Shown here: piece by piece, positions 37,636-46,265 of the stretch
Layout: each line of letters starts with the position of its first letter
How positions within the stretch are numbered: the first letter of the stretch is position 1
DNA from: Aromatoleum toluclasticum ATCC 700605
GTDB taxonomy: Bacteria; Pseudomonadota; Gammaproteobacteria; Burkholderiales; Rhodocyclaceae
Assembly (NCBI RefSeq): GCF_000378245.1
Contig: NZ_KB899491.1
Location: forward strand, 496,001 to 560,000
Length of the DNA: 64,000 nt
Reading direction: 5' to 3'
Notes under the pieces: model-generated
Told to the model about the DNA's origin: nothing
Database searches by the model: none
The model's input: only the letters and a program-made list of their open reading frames with translations
Translations under genes and position numbers: made by a program

Positions 37636-38598
37636 GTGAGCCGCCTGACCGACGACCCCGGGATCGCCGCTGCGCAGCGGTGGTTGCGCCCTGCGCCCGC
37701 GCCGCTCGTGAGCGTGGTGATCCCGTCGTACAACCGCGGGCACGCGATCGGCGCGTGCATCGCCAGCGTGCTGGCGCAGACGCTGGAGGATTTCGAGATC
37801 GTCGTCGTGGATGACGCCTCGACCGACGACACGCGCGAGCGCGTTGCGGCGATCGCCGATCCGCGCGTGCGCTACGTCGCGCACGAGACGAACCGCGGCG
37901 GGGCGGCGGCGCGCAACACCGGCGTGCGGGCGGCGACGGGCGACTTCATCGCCTTCCTCGACAGCGACGACAGCTGGTCGCCGCGCAAGCTCGAGCGGCA
38001 GATCGCGCTGCTGGGCGAGCGCGGGCCGGAGTACGGCCTCGCCTACACGTGGTTCATCGGCCGCGACAAGGACGGCCGCGAAGTGTCGCGCTCGGACCGC
38101 AGCCTGGACGGCCGCGTCGCGGAGGCGCTGCTGGTCGCGAACCATGTCGGCACCTTCTCCAGCATCGTCGTGCGGCGCGACGTGTTCGAGCACGTCGGCG
38201 GGCTCGACGAGACGCTGCGCAGCTGCCAGGACTGGGACCTGTCGATCCGCCTGAGCCGCGTGACGAAGATCTGCTGCGTCGAGGATTACCTGGTTTCGTA
38301 CTTCCACAACGGCGCGGACAAGCACCGCATTTCGTCGAATCCCGCCTCGCTCATCCAGGGCCACCGGCGCATGTTGGAGAAGTTTTCCGACGACTATGCG
38401 CGCCTGCCGCGCAGGCAGGCGGCGCAGGCGTTGCGGGGCTTCCTCGACGTGTTCGCGGGCGCCGGGTCGTTCGAGGACGTGCTGCGCCTCGGGCGCCGCA
38501 TGGCCGCGACGACGCGCCGCCCGGAGGCGCTCCTGCAGTGCGGCGTCGCGCTGGTGCGTGCGGCGAAGCGCCGCATGACGGGGCGCTTCGGGTACTGA
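37636..38598 (+). CDS. Family 2 glycosyltransferase
   Basis: Adds a sugar to the lipid-linked repeat unit at the cytosolic face. 320 residues. GT-A fold: SVVIPSYNRG (about 25-34), VVDDASTDDT, FLDSDDSW with the metal-binding DxD-like motif, and a downstream SCQDWDLSIRL acceptor-site region. No membrane helix. Starts with GTG at 37636, 3 nt after epsG. Donor and linkage cannot be inferred. Confidence 0.88.
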   Translation: MSRLTDDPGIAAAQRWLRPAPAPLVSVVIPSYNRGHAIGACIASVLAQTLEDFEIVVVDDASTDDTRERVAAIADPRVRYVAHETNRGGAAARNTGVRAATGDFIAFLDSDDSWSPRKLERQIALLGERGPEYGLAYTWFIGRDKDGREVSRSDRSLDGRVAEALLVANHVGTFSSIVVRRDVFEHVGGLDETLRSCQDWDLSIRLSRVTKICCVEDYLVSYFHNGADKHRISSNPASLIQGHRRMLEKFSDDYARLPRRQAAQALRGFLDVFAGAGSFEDVLRLGRRMAATTRRPEALLQCGVALVRAAKRRMTGRFGY

Positions 38599-38599
38599 C

Positions 38600-40003
38600 G
38601 TGGGCTACGCGGTGCAGTCGCCTTCTCCTGTCCTGCTCACCGGTGGCGCGCTGATCGTCGCGCTGGCGGTCGGCATGGCGCTGCCGCTCTACGCGGAGGC
38701 GATGTCCGGGAGCGCCGTGCGCCTGCTGGCCCTGCCGGCGCTGCTGGTGCTCGCGATCCTGTTCCTGTACGACCGGGTCCTGCTGCTTGCGCTGGTCCTG
38801 CTGTTCCGCGCGGCGGGTGACCTCGTGTTCGAGAGCACCCGCGTGGAGCTGGGCGGGCTCGCGATCGGCTTCGGCGGGCTGGTGAATGCCTTCGTGATCC
38901 TGATCGCGGTGCTGCTGGTCGCGGCGCGGCCGGACCGCTTCCCGCGGCGCATCGCCGCACCGTGGGCGGCCTTCCTGATCGCTGCGCTGATCGGAGTGGG
39001 GATTGCGCCCAATCTCGGCGAAGCGGTGCGCGGCTACCTCGGCCTGCTGTCCTATTTCGCGGTTTTCGTCAGCGCCTTTTACTTTGTGAAGGGCGAGGGC
39101 GATTTCAAGGTGTGCGTGAAGCTCGTGCTGCTGTCCTCGCTGCTGCCGGCTGCCTACGGCTTGGTGGAACTCGGCCTGCATGGGGCGGCCGGTGGCCTGC
39201 ACGCCTTCCGGCTGAAGAGCACCTTCGCCCATCCCAACATCTTCGCGTTCTACCTCACGCTGGTGCTGCTGGTGGCGCTGTACGCGCTGAAGAGCCCCGC
39301 GGTGGTGCTGAGGCCGCTGCGCCGCACGCTGCTTACGGCCTACGTGCCGCTGCTGCTGGGGCTGCTGCTGCTGACGCAGACGCGCAGCGCCTGGGTCGCC
39401 TGTTTCGCGATCTTCGCGCTGTATGCGTTGCTGTTCGAGCGCCGCTACCTCATCTATCTGATGCTCGCGCCGGCGCTCGCGCTGCTCGTGCCGGGCGTGC
39501 GCGAACGCGTGCTGGAACTGGGCAGCGGCAACGAGATCGTGCAGTACGCGAAGCTCAATTCCTTCGCGTGGCGCCTGCAGATCTGGGAGTACGGCCTGCG
39601 CTGGATCCGTCCCGATCACCTGCCGCTCGGCTACGGCCTGGGTGCGTTCAAGCACTTCGCGCCGGTGTTCTTCCCCTACTCGGGCGGGGTCAATTTCGGC
39701 GCGCACAACATCTACGTGCAGATCCTGTTCGAACTCGGCGCGCTCGGGCTCGCGGCCTTCGCGTGGCTGTTCGCACGCCTGTTCGGGACGCTGCGGCGCA
39801 TGGCAGTGGTCGACCGGTTGGGCGCCTTCGTCGCGATCGCGCTGGTGGTCGAGTACCTGATCATTTCGGCGTCGGACAACGTCCTCGCCTATCTCGCCTT
39901 CAACTGGTACGTCTGGTTCGTGCTCGGCGCAGCGTGTGCCGTCGCGCTGAGCCGGGCGGAAACCGGCAAGGGCACGACGCACATGGAAGGAGACAGGGCA
40001 TGA
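38600..40003 (+). CDS. O-antigen ligase/polymerase-type membrane protein (Wzy/WaaL family)
   Basis: 467 residues, about 10-12 hydrophobic helices, with a large periplasmic loop near residues 320-370 holding an NSFAWRLQIWEYGL block and an HNIYVQILFELGALGL block typical of the O-Ag ligase (PF04932-type) family. By context it is the likely Wzy polymerase that joins repeat units in the periplasm. GTG start at 38600, one base after the previous stop. The stop overlaps the next start (ATGA). Confidence 0.85.
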   Translation: MGYAVQSPSPVLLTGGALIVALAVGMALPLYAEAMSGSAVRLLALPALLVLAILFLYDRVLLLALVLLFRAAGDLVFESTRVELGGLAIGFGGLVNAFVILIAVLLVAARPDRFPRRIAAPWAAFLIAALIGVGIAPNLGEAVRGYLGLLSYFAVFVSAFYFVKGEGDFKVCVKLVLLSSLLPAAYGLVELGLHGAAGGLHAFRLKSTFAHPNIFAFYLTLVLLVALYALKSPAVVLRPLRRTLLTAYVPLLLGLLLLTQTRSAWVACFAIFALYALLFERRYLIYLMLAPALALLVPGVRERVLELGSGNEIVQYAKLNSFAWRLQIWEYGLRWIRPDHLPLGYGLGAFKHFAPVFFPYSGGVNFGAHNIYVQILFELGALGLAAFAWLFARLFGTLRRMAVVDRLGAFVAIALVVEYLIISASDNVLAYLAFNWYVWFVLGAACAVALSRAETGKGTTHMEGDRA

Positions 40004-41439
40004 GGGAAATCATCCGCGGGCGCACGCCCGTGCGCCGGGCCTGTTCAGCCTGGCTGTTCGCGTGCGGCGCCGCGCTGGCGGTCGTCGGCGGCAACGCGGG
40101 GGCGCAATCCAACGGCCAGGCGTGGGGCAGCTACGAGACGCCCTTCGCCGCGACGTCGGCGTGGAACAGCCGCCCGGTCGGGCCGCGGTTCGGCGACTTC
40201 GTCATCCCGAAGTCGGACTACTACCCGTCGATCGCCGAAGGCGCGTGGTCGACCGGGGTGTTCCTCGCCGGCGCCGACGATGCGCCGGTGACGGTGGTCG
40301 GGCTGCCGAACAGCAAGGGGGTGTGGGATCCGGACGCCGCCGTGTATCGCACGGTCGCGATTCCGCGCTGGCCGGAAGGGGTGATTCCGGCCAGCGCCGC
40401 GGACGGCCATGCCGACATCGTCGACCCGCTCGCCGGCATCGTCCACTCCTTCTACAAGCTGCGCCAGTCGGAGGGGCAGTGGATGGCCGCGCAGTACGCC
40501 TGGACGCGCCTCGACGGCCGCGGCTGGGGCGACCCGGCGCACTACTTCCAGGGCGCGCGCGCGGCCGCGGTGCCGACCTCGGGCGGTCTCATGCGCAAGC
40601 ACGAGATCGATGACGGGCGGCCGCTCTACCGCCATGCGCTGGCGATGTCCTTGACCTACAACGCGCTGTCGCCGAACCCGACCTACGTCTTCCCGGCCAC
40701 CTCGGCCGACCGCGACGCCGCAACGACCAACACCGGCCAGATTCCCGAGGGCGCGCTGGTGATGCTGCCGCCGGAGTTCGACGTGCAGACCATCCGCACC
40801 GCGGCCGTACGCAAGGTCGCGGAGACGCTGAAGACGTATGGCGCCTACATCGTCGACCGCAACCGCGGCACGCCCTATGTGATCTACGTCGAGAACGGTT
40901 CGGGCTTCAGCCTGCATCGCGGCGGCTGGAACACCGTCGCCGCGGCCGACCTCGAGCGCATCCGCATGGGCTTGCGGCAGGTCGTGTCGGTGGAGGGCTG
41001 GGTGGATGGCAGCGAGCGCCCGGTCGAGCCCGATGCGAACCTCAACCTGCTCTCCATGCGCGGCCCCTGGACGCGCCAGAGCGGCACGGCGTCGGGCAGC
41101 TTCGAGACCTGGGAGCAGGCCGTCGTGTTCGCGCCGGCCGAGGGCACGACGGTGATGGTGAACAGCAGCGGCCGCAGCCTGCATCCGGTCGCGTGGGCGC
41201 TGCCGGTCGCCGGGCAGGGCTATCGGCTGCGCGCGATCGCGACCGGCGGTGCGCGCCTGCGCTTGCAGCTGCGCGACAAGGCGAGCGGCGCGACGCTGTT
41301 CGACAGCAAGGAGCTCAACAACGACGAAGTGGCCGATTTCGTGTGGCCTGCCGGCACGGTGACGCCGGTGGTGAGCGCGATCAGCGGTGCGGGGGGCGCC
41401 TCGACGGTGCGCGGCGAACTGCTGAGGACCGGCCAATGA
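40000..41439 (+). CDS. Secreted protein of unknown family in the exopolysaccharide locus
   Basis: 479 residues, function not recognised. A basic N-terminus and hydrophobic core give a signal peptide ending near GNAGA-Q (about 36); the rest (about 440 residues) is soluble and rich in aromatic residues and glycine, with motifs SAWNSRPVGPRFGDF, VIPKSDYYPS, DIVDPLAGIVHSFYKLR and RHALAMSLTYN. Proteins of similar wording occur as uncharacterised secreted proteins in other bacteria. The position among polymerase, acyltransferase and glycosyltransferase genes suggests a periplasmic or secreted enzyme that trims, cleaves or binds the polymer. The ATG at 40000 overlaps the previous stop; the long upstream frame is a shadow of the polymerase gene. 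Confidence 0.75.
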   Translation: MREIIRGRTPVRRACSAWLFACGAALAVVGGNAGAQSNGQAWGSYETPFAATSAWNSRPVGPRFGDFVIPKSDYYPSIAEGAWSTGVFLAGADDAPVTVVGLPNSKGVWDPDAAVYRTVAIPRWPEGVIPASAADGHADIVDPLAGIVHSFYKLRQSEGQWMAAQYAWTRLDGRGWGDPAHYFQGARAAAVPTSGGLMRKHEIDDGRPLYRHALAMSLTYNALSPNPTYVFPATSADRDAATTNTGQIPEGALVMLPPEFDVQTIRTAAVRKVAETLKTYGAYIVDRNRGTPYVIYVENGSGFSLHRGGWNTVAAADLERIRMGLRQVVSVEGWVDGSERPVEPDANLNLLSMRGPWTRQSGTASGSFETWEQAVVFAPAEGTTVMVNSSGRSLHPVAWALPVAGQGYRLRAIATGGARLRLQLRDKASGATLFDSKELNNDEVADFVWPAGTVTPVVSAISGAGGASTVRGELLRTGQ

Positions 41440-42047
41440 AGCAGCGCGTGATCCATGCGGATCCCGACTGGGCCGCGGACCTGCGCCGCTACGGCCAGCG
41501 CCGTCCCTTCCTGAAGGAACAGTCGATCTGGGCGGTCGCCGTGTACCGCTTCGGCCGCAGGGTCGATGCGCGGGCGCAGGGGGGCGCGAAGCGGCTGCTG
41601 ACCGCGGCTTACTGGCTCGCCTTCCGCTTTGTCGAGACCCTGGCCGGCATCAGCCTGCCCAAGGCCGCGCGCATCGGCGGCGGGCTGCGCATCTGGCACT
41701 TCGGCGGCGTGTTCGTGCATCCGGCGACGGTGATCGGGCGCAACTGCACGCTGCGCCAGGGCGTGACGATCGGCAATCGTCACGAGGGTGGCGCGGCGCC
41801 GGTGATCGGCGACGACGTCGAGTTCGGCGCCTACGCACAGGTGCTGGGGGGCGTGCGCATCGGCAAGGGCGCGCGCATCGGCGCGCTGTCGGTGGTGCTG
41901 TGCGACGTGCCCGACGGCGCGACCGCGGTGGGCGCGCCGGCGCGCATCGTCAGGGAACGCGCGGCGCCGCGGCCCGACACGGAACAGGAGAGGAACGGCG
42001 TGGAAGGCGTGGAAGGCGTCGCACTTGTCGCGGAGGGCGGACGTTGA
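41436..42047 (+). CDS. Hexapeptide-repeat O-acyltransferase (serine acetyltransferase-like)
   Basis: 203 residues. N-terminal helical part, then left-handed beta-helix hexapeptides (about 75-175): GLRIWHFGGVFVHPATVIGR, the H of NCTLRQGVTIGNRHEG, VIGDDVEFGAYAQVLG and IGKGARIGALSVVL. The layout is that of the CysE-like acetyltransferases often found in polysaccharide clusters, where they acetylate sugars rather than serine. The C-terminal tail is charged and Val/Glu-rich. Overlaps neighbours on both sides by 4 nt. Confidence 0.85.
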   Translation: MKQRVIHADPDWAADLRRYGQRRPFLKEQSIWAVAVYRFGRRVDARAQGGAKRLLTAAYWLAFRFVETLAGISLPKAARIGGGLRIWHFGGVFVHPATVIGRNCTLRQGVTIGNRHEGGAAPVIGDDVEFGAYAQVLGGVRIGKGARIGALSVVLCDVPDGATAVGAPARIVRERAAPRPDTEQERNGVEGVEGVALVAEGGR

Positions 42048-43249
42048 GGATCGCCTACCTGATCAACCAGTACCCGAAGGTGAGCCACAGCTTCATCCGC
42101 CGCGAGATCCTCGCGCTCGAACGGCAGGGCTTCGACGTGCTGCGCGTGGCCGTGCGCGGCTGGGACGCGGAGCTGGTCGACGCCGAGGATCGCAGCGAGC
42201 AGGCACGCACGACCTACCTGCTGCAGGACGGCATGGGGGCGCTGGCGAAGGCCGTCATGCAGGCCGCGCTGCACAGTCCCGGCCGCTTCTTCGCCGCATT
42301 GCGTCTCGCGCTGCGCATGGGGCGGCGCGCGGACCGGCCGTGGCCCTACCACCTGATCTATCTCGCCGAGGCCTGTCGCGCCTTGCCCGCGCTGCGCGAC
42401 TTCGAAGTGCGCCACGTGCATGCGCACTTCGGCACCAACCCGGCCGAGGTCGCGATGCTGATCGAGGCGCTCGCGGGCGTGCCCTACAGCTTCACCGTGC
42501 ATGGCCCCGAGGAATTCGACAAGCCGGGCTTCCTCGGCACCGGCGAGAAGATCCGGCGTTCGGCCTTCGTCGTCGCGATCAGCTCCTTCGGCCGCAGCCA
42601 GCTCTTCCGCTGGGCTGCGCACCGCGACTGGGATCGCGTGAAGATCGTGCATTGCGGGCTGGAGCCGGCCTTCCACACCGTGCCGCCGACGCCGCTGCCG
42701 GCCGCGCCGCGCCTGGTGTGCGTCGGCCGCCTGTGCGAGCAGAAGGGGCAGTTGCTGCTGGTCGAGGCGCTCGCCAGGCTGGCGGAGAAGGGCATCGACT
42801 TCGAGATGGTGTTGGCCGGCGACGGCGAGCTGCGCGGTGAAATCGAGGCGCTCGTCGCCCGGCACGGCCTGCAGCGCAGCGTCCGCGTCACTGGGTGGAT
42901 CAGCAGCGAGCAGGTGCGCGACGAGATCCTCGCCGCGCGCGCGCTGGTGCTGCCGAGCTTTGCCGAAGGCCTGCCGGTGGTGATCATGGAGGCGCTGGCG
43001 CTGCGCCGGCCGGTCGCCACCACCTTTGTCGCCGGCATCCCGGAACTGGTTCGGCACGACGAGAACGGCTGGCTGTTTCCCGCCGGTTCGGTCGATGCGC
43101 TGGCCGCTGCGCTCGAGACGGTGCTGGCGACCCCGGCCGCGGAAATCGAACGCATGGGCGAGGCGGGGCGCCGGCGGGTGCTCGAACGTCACGACGTCGA
43201 TCGCGAGGCGGCCAAGCTCGGTAACTACTTCTACGGGGCCCGCGCATGA
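42044..43249 (+). CDS. Family 4 glycosyltransferase (colanic-acid WcaL-like)
   Basis: 401 residues, GT-B fold. N-terminal acceptor domain begins RIAYLINQYPKVSHSFIRRE, a start typical of WcaL/AmsK-type transferases, followed by VHAHFGTNPAEVA; the C-terminal donor domain has VGRLCEQKGQLLLVEAL and the E-x7-E element in SFAEGLPVVIMEAL. The start is a TTG at 42044 overlapping the previous stop (TTGA), with GGAGGG 7-12 nt upstream; no ATG or GTG gives this conserved N-terminus. The frame is open upstream to 41900 but without homology. Confidence 0.9.
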   Translation: MRIAYLINQYPKVSHSFIRREILALERQGFDVLRVAVRGWDAELVDAEDRSEQARTTYLLQDGMGALAKAVMQAALHSPGRFFAALRLALRMGRRADRPWPYHLIYLAEACRALPALRDFEVRHVHAHFGTNPAEVAMLIEALAGVPYSFTVHGPEEFDKPGFLGTGEKIRRSAFVVAISSFGRSQLFRWAAHRDWDRVKIVHCGLEPAFHTVPPTPLPAAPRLVCVGRLCEQKGQLLLVEALARLAEKGIDFEMVLAGDGELRGEIEALVARHGLQRSVRVTGWISSEQVRDEILAARALVLPSFAEGLPVVIMEALALRRPVATTFVAGIPELVRHDENGWLFPAGSVDALAAALETVLATPAAEIERMGEAGRRRVLERHDVDREAAKLGNYFYGARA

Positions 43250-44442
43250 GCATCGTGTCCGCGCTCCTCGCGACCGTCCTCGCAAGCTTCCCCGCGCTGC
43301 TCCTCGTGCCGGTGGCCCTGCTACTCGTGCAGGTCCTCGCCGCACTGCCGCCGCGCCGGCGCCGGCCGGTTCCGGCTGCGGCGAGGCCGCGCGCCGCGGT
43401 GCTGGTCCCGGCCCATGACGAAGCCATCGGCATCGCCGCGACGGTCCGCAACATCCGTGCCCAGCTCGCCGACGGCGACCGCGTCGTGGTCGTCGCCGAC
43501 AACTGCCGCGACGACACCGCCGTGCTCGCCCGCGAGGCCGGCGCCGAGGTCATCGTGCGCGAGGATCCGCAGCGCCGCGGCAAGGGCTATGCGCTCGACT
43601 TCGGCATGCGTTACCTGGACGTCGCGCCGCCGCAGGTGGTCGCGATCGTCGACGCCGACTGCCGCCTCGCCGACGGGGCGCTGGACCGTCTCGCGCGCAC
43701 CTGCGGCGCGAGCGGACGTCCGGTGCAGGCGCTGTACCTGATGTACGCGCCGCCCGGCGCCGGTCTCAAGGCGCGCATCGCCGAGTTCGCGTGGGCGGTG
43801 AAGAACCATCTGCGCCCGCTCGGTTATGCGCGGCTGGGCCTGCCGTGTCAGCTGATGGGCTCCGGCATGGTCTTCCCGTGGGCGACGCTGCGCGCGGCCG
43901 AGCTCGCGAGCGGCCACATCGTCGAGGACCTCAAGCTGGGGCTCGAGCTGGCCGAAGCGGGCCAGGCGCCGCTGTTCTGCCCCGACGCGCGGGTGGGCAG
44001 CGAATTCCCGCGCTCGATCGAGGGCGTACGTTCCCAGCGCACGCGCTGGGAGCACGGCCACCTCGCGATGATCGCCGGCGCCGCGCCGCGCCTGCTGCGC
44101 GTGGCATTCGCCCGCCGCAACGGACGCCTCGCGGCACTGGTGCTCGACCTGTGCGTGCCGCCGCTCGCGCTGCTGACGCTCACCGTCGTGGCGGCCTTCG
44201 CGCTCACCGGCGTGCTCGCCGCGGTGTCCGGCCTGGTCCTGCCCTTCGCGCTGGCCGCGCTCGCCTGCGCGCTGCTTGCGGCGGCCGTGCTGCTGGCCTG
44301 GGCCGCCTGCGGGCGCGACATCGTTTCCTTCGCCGATCTCGTCCGTGCGCCGCTGTATGCGCTGTCGAAGATCCCGCTTTACCTGCGCTTCCTCGTCCGC
44401 CGCCAGGTCGACTGGGTGCGCTCCCGCAGGGATGTCCCATGA
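43246..44442 (+). CDS. Membrane-bound family 2 glycosyltransferase
   Basis: 398 residues. N-terminal helix (about 10-32), GT-A domain with AAVLVPAHDEA, VVVADNCRDDT and AIVDADCR, then the VEDLKLGLEL acid and the QRTRWEHG (QxxRW) motif, typical of processive-type or cellulose-synthase-like GT2 enzymes, and two to three C-terminal helices (about 300-360). Probably adds a sugar to the lipid-linked unit at the membrane. Overlaps both neighbours by 4 nt (ATGA). Confidence 0.87.
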   Translation: MSIVSALLATVLASFPALLLVPVALLLVQVLAALPPRRRRPVPAAARPRAAVLVPAHDEAIGIAATVRNIRAQLADGDRVVVVADNCRDDTAVLAREAGAEVIVREDPQRRGKGYALDFGMRYLDVAPPQVVAIVDADCRLADGALDRLARTCGASGRPVQALYLMYAPPGAGLKARIAEFAWAVKNHLRPLGYARLGLPCQLMGSGMVFPWATLRAAELASGHIVEDLKLGLELAEAGQAPLFCPDARVGSEFPRSIEGVRSQRTRWEHGHLAMIAGAAPRLLRVAFARRNGRLAALVLDLCVPPLALLTLTVVAAFALTGVLAAVSGLVLPFALAALACALLAAAVLLAWAACGRDIVSFADLVRAPLYALSKIPLYLRFLVRRQVDWVRSRRDVP

Positions 44443-45188
44443 ATCCGCCATCCGACGTGCAGGCGCGCTGGTCGCAGGTCCTGAATCGCCTGCTGACCAT
44501 CCCCTCGGAAGACGACGCCATCCGGCTCGCCGACGAACTGGCCGCCGGCCGGCAGCCGCGCATGCTCGCCTTCGTCAATGCCCACGCGATGAATTCCGCC
44601 GTCGGCGACTTCGAGTTCTACAAGGCGCTGTGCGATGCGGACGTGCTGCTGCGCGACGGCTCGGGCATGGCGATGCTGTTTCGCATGCTCGGCGGCGAGC
44701 CCGGGCTGAACATGAACGGCACCGATTTCATCCCGCGCCTGCTCGAAGCGTATCGCGGTCGGCGCGTCGCCCTGTGGGGAACGCGCGACCGCTGGCTCGC
44801 CGCCGCCGCCGCGCGCTGCGAGGCCGAATTCGGTGTCGAGATCGTGTCGTGCGAGAACGGTTTCCATGCGCCCGCCCATTACTGCGACGCAGTGCGGCGC
44901 GCCAGGCCCGAGCTGATCGTGCTCGGCATGGGCATGCCCCGGCAGGAGTGCGTCGCCCGTCTCCTGCGGGCGACCGCGACGGGCGGGCCGCTGATCGTGT
45001 GCGGCGGCGCCATCCTCGATTTCCTCGGCGGCAAGGTCGAACGCGCGCCTCGTTGGGTACGGCGCGCGGGCATGGAATGGGCCTACCGCCTCGTGCGCGA
45101 ACCGCGCCGCCTGTTCCACCGCTACGTCATCGGCAACCCGCTGTTCATGCTGCGGGCGTGGCGTTGCCGGGCGGCATGGGCACGATGA
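44439..45188 (+). CDS. WecG/TagA/CpsF-family glycosyltransferase
   Basis: 249 residues. GT26 features: FVNAHAMNSA, the LLRDGSGMAM acid, NMNGTDFIPRLLEAY, the LGMGMPRQE nucleotide-binding region, GGAILDFLGGKVERAP and a C-terminal EWAYRLVREPRRLFHRY. Family members move GlcA, ManNAc(A) or a related sugar to a lipid-linked acceptor; UDP-GlcA made by the dehydrogenase at 51190 is one plausible donor. The start ATG at 44439 overlaps the previous stop. Confidence 0.92.
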   Translation: MNPPSDVQARWSQVLNRLLTIPSEDDAIRLADELAAGRQPRMLAFVNAHAMNSAVGDFEFYKALCDADVLLRDGSGMAMLFRMLGGEPGLNMNGTDFIPRLLEAYRGRRVALWGTRDRWLAAAAARCEAEFGVEIVSCENGFHAPAHYCDAVRRARPELIVLGMGMPRQECVARLLRATATGGPLIVCGGAILDFLGGKVERAPRWVRRAGMEWAYRLVREPRRLFHRYVIGNPLFMLRAWRCRAAWAR

Positions 45189-46258
45189 AGCGCGCAGCCG
45201 GAACCGGCCGGCGCATCGGCGCAGTGGTCCTCTCGGCCGCGCTGATCTTCGTCGCCCTCGAGACCGCGCTGCAGGTGCGCTCGCAGCTGCGCTTCGGCCA
45301 GAGCGTGTTCAACGCGCTGCGCGGCGAGACGCGCTACGTCGAGGACGAACGCACGGGGCTCAAGCTGCTGCGTCCGAACCGGGTCTTCCCGGGGCAGGAT
45401 GTCGAGATCCGGACCAACAGCCTCGGCCTGCGCAGCCCCGAGGTCTTGCCCGCGCGCGAGCCGGGCAGCCTGCGCGTCGCGGTGGTCGGCGCCTCGACGG
45501 TGATGGGCGAGCTCGCACGGCGCAACGAAGGCACCTTCCCGGCCCTGCTCGGCGAGCGCCTGCGCGCACGCTACCCGCAGCGCAAGGTCGAGGTCGTGAA
45601 TGCCGGCATCTCCGGCGCTCGCCTCGCCGACCAACTGCGCATGCTGGAAAAGGTCGTACTGCCGCTGCGGCCGGACCTCGTCATCGTCTATCCCGGTTTC
45701 AACGACTTCGCCGACTATTGCCGCGACGCGGCCTCCGCGCCGACGGCGTCGCGCCAGGGCCTGCCGCTGCTGAGCCTGCCCGGCTGGCTGCTCAGCATCG
45801 ACGCGGTGCGCCGCCACACCGTGTTCCTGCGCGCCGCCTCGCCCGGCAGGCAGGCCATGCGCGACCCGGCCGAGGTCGACCTCGCCCCCTATCGCGCGCG
45901 GCTGGACGGCCTGGTCGCCGCCGCGCGCGGCGCGGGCGTGCCCTTGCTGCTCGCGACCAACGCGCGCGCCTACCGCCCCGAGCAGCCGCTCGAGGAGCAG
46001 ATGCGCCTGTCCGAGCAGGCGCGCTATTTCAACCCGTGCTTCGACGTGGCCGGCCTCAACGCGCTCTACGACCGCCACAACGGCGAGATTCTCGACGCCG
46101 GCCGCCGCCTGGGCGTGCCCGTGCTGCCGCTGCACGAGCGCATCCCCGGCGGGCGCGCGTACTTCGCCGACGCCAGCCACTTCACGCTCGCGGGCGAGCG
46201 CCTCGCCGCCGACACCATCTTCGCCTTCCTCGTGAGCCGCGGCCTGCCCGGCGCCTGA
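45185..46258 (+). CDS. SGNH/GDSL-family hydrolase-like protein, membrane-anchored
   Basis: 357 residues. One N-terminal helix (about 14-33), then an SGNH-type fold: block I VVGASTVMGE with the nucleophile serine, NAG in EVVNAGISGARL, the GFNDF block and the DASHFT element holding the catalytic Asp-His. Such proteins beside an MBOAT gene work like AlgJ/AlgX or PatB in polysaccharide O-acetylation in the periplasm. The ATG at 45185 overlaps the previous stop; an ATG three codons earlier is possible. Followed by the MBOAT gene after 7 nt. Confidence 0.82.
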   Translation: MKRAAGTGRRIGAVVLSAALIFVALETALQVRSQLRFGQSVFNALRGETRYVEDERTGLKLLRPNRVFPGQDVEIRTNSLGLRSPEVLPAREPGSLRVAVVGASTVMGELARRNEGTFPALLGERLRARYPQRKVEVVNAGISGARLADQLRMLEKVVLPLRPDLVIVYPGFNDFADYCRDAASAPTASRQGLPLLSLPGWLLSIDAVRRHTVFLRAASPGRQAMRDPAEVDLAPYRARLDGLVAAARGAGVPLLLATNARAYRPEQPLEEQMRLSEQARYFNPCFDVAGLNALYDRHNGEILDAGRRLGVPVLPLHERIPGGRAYFADASHFTLAGERLAADTIFAFLVSRGLPGA

Positions 46259-46265
46259 TCCCGCA

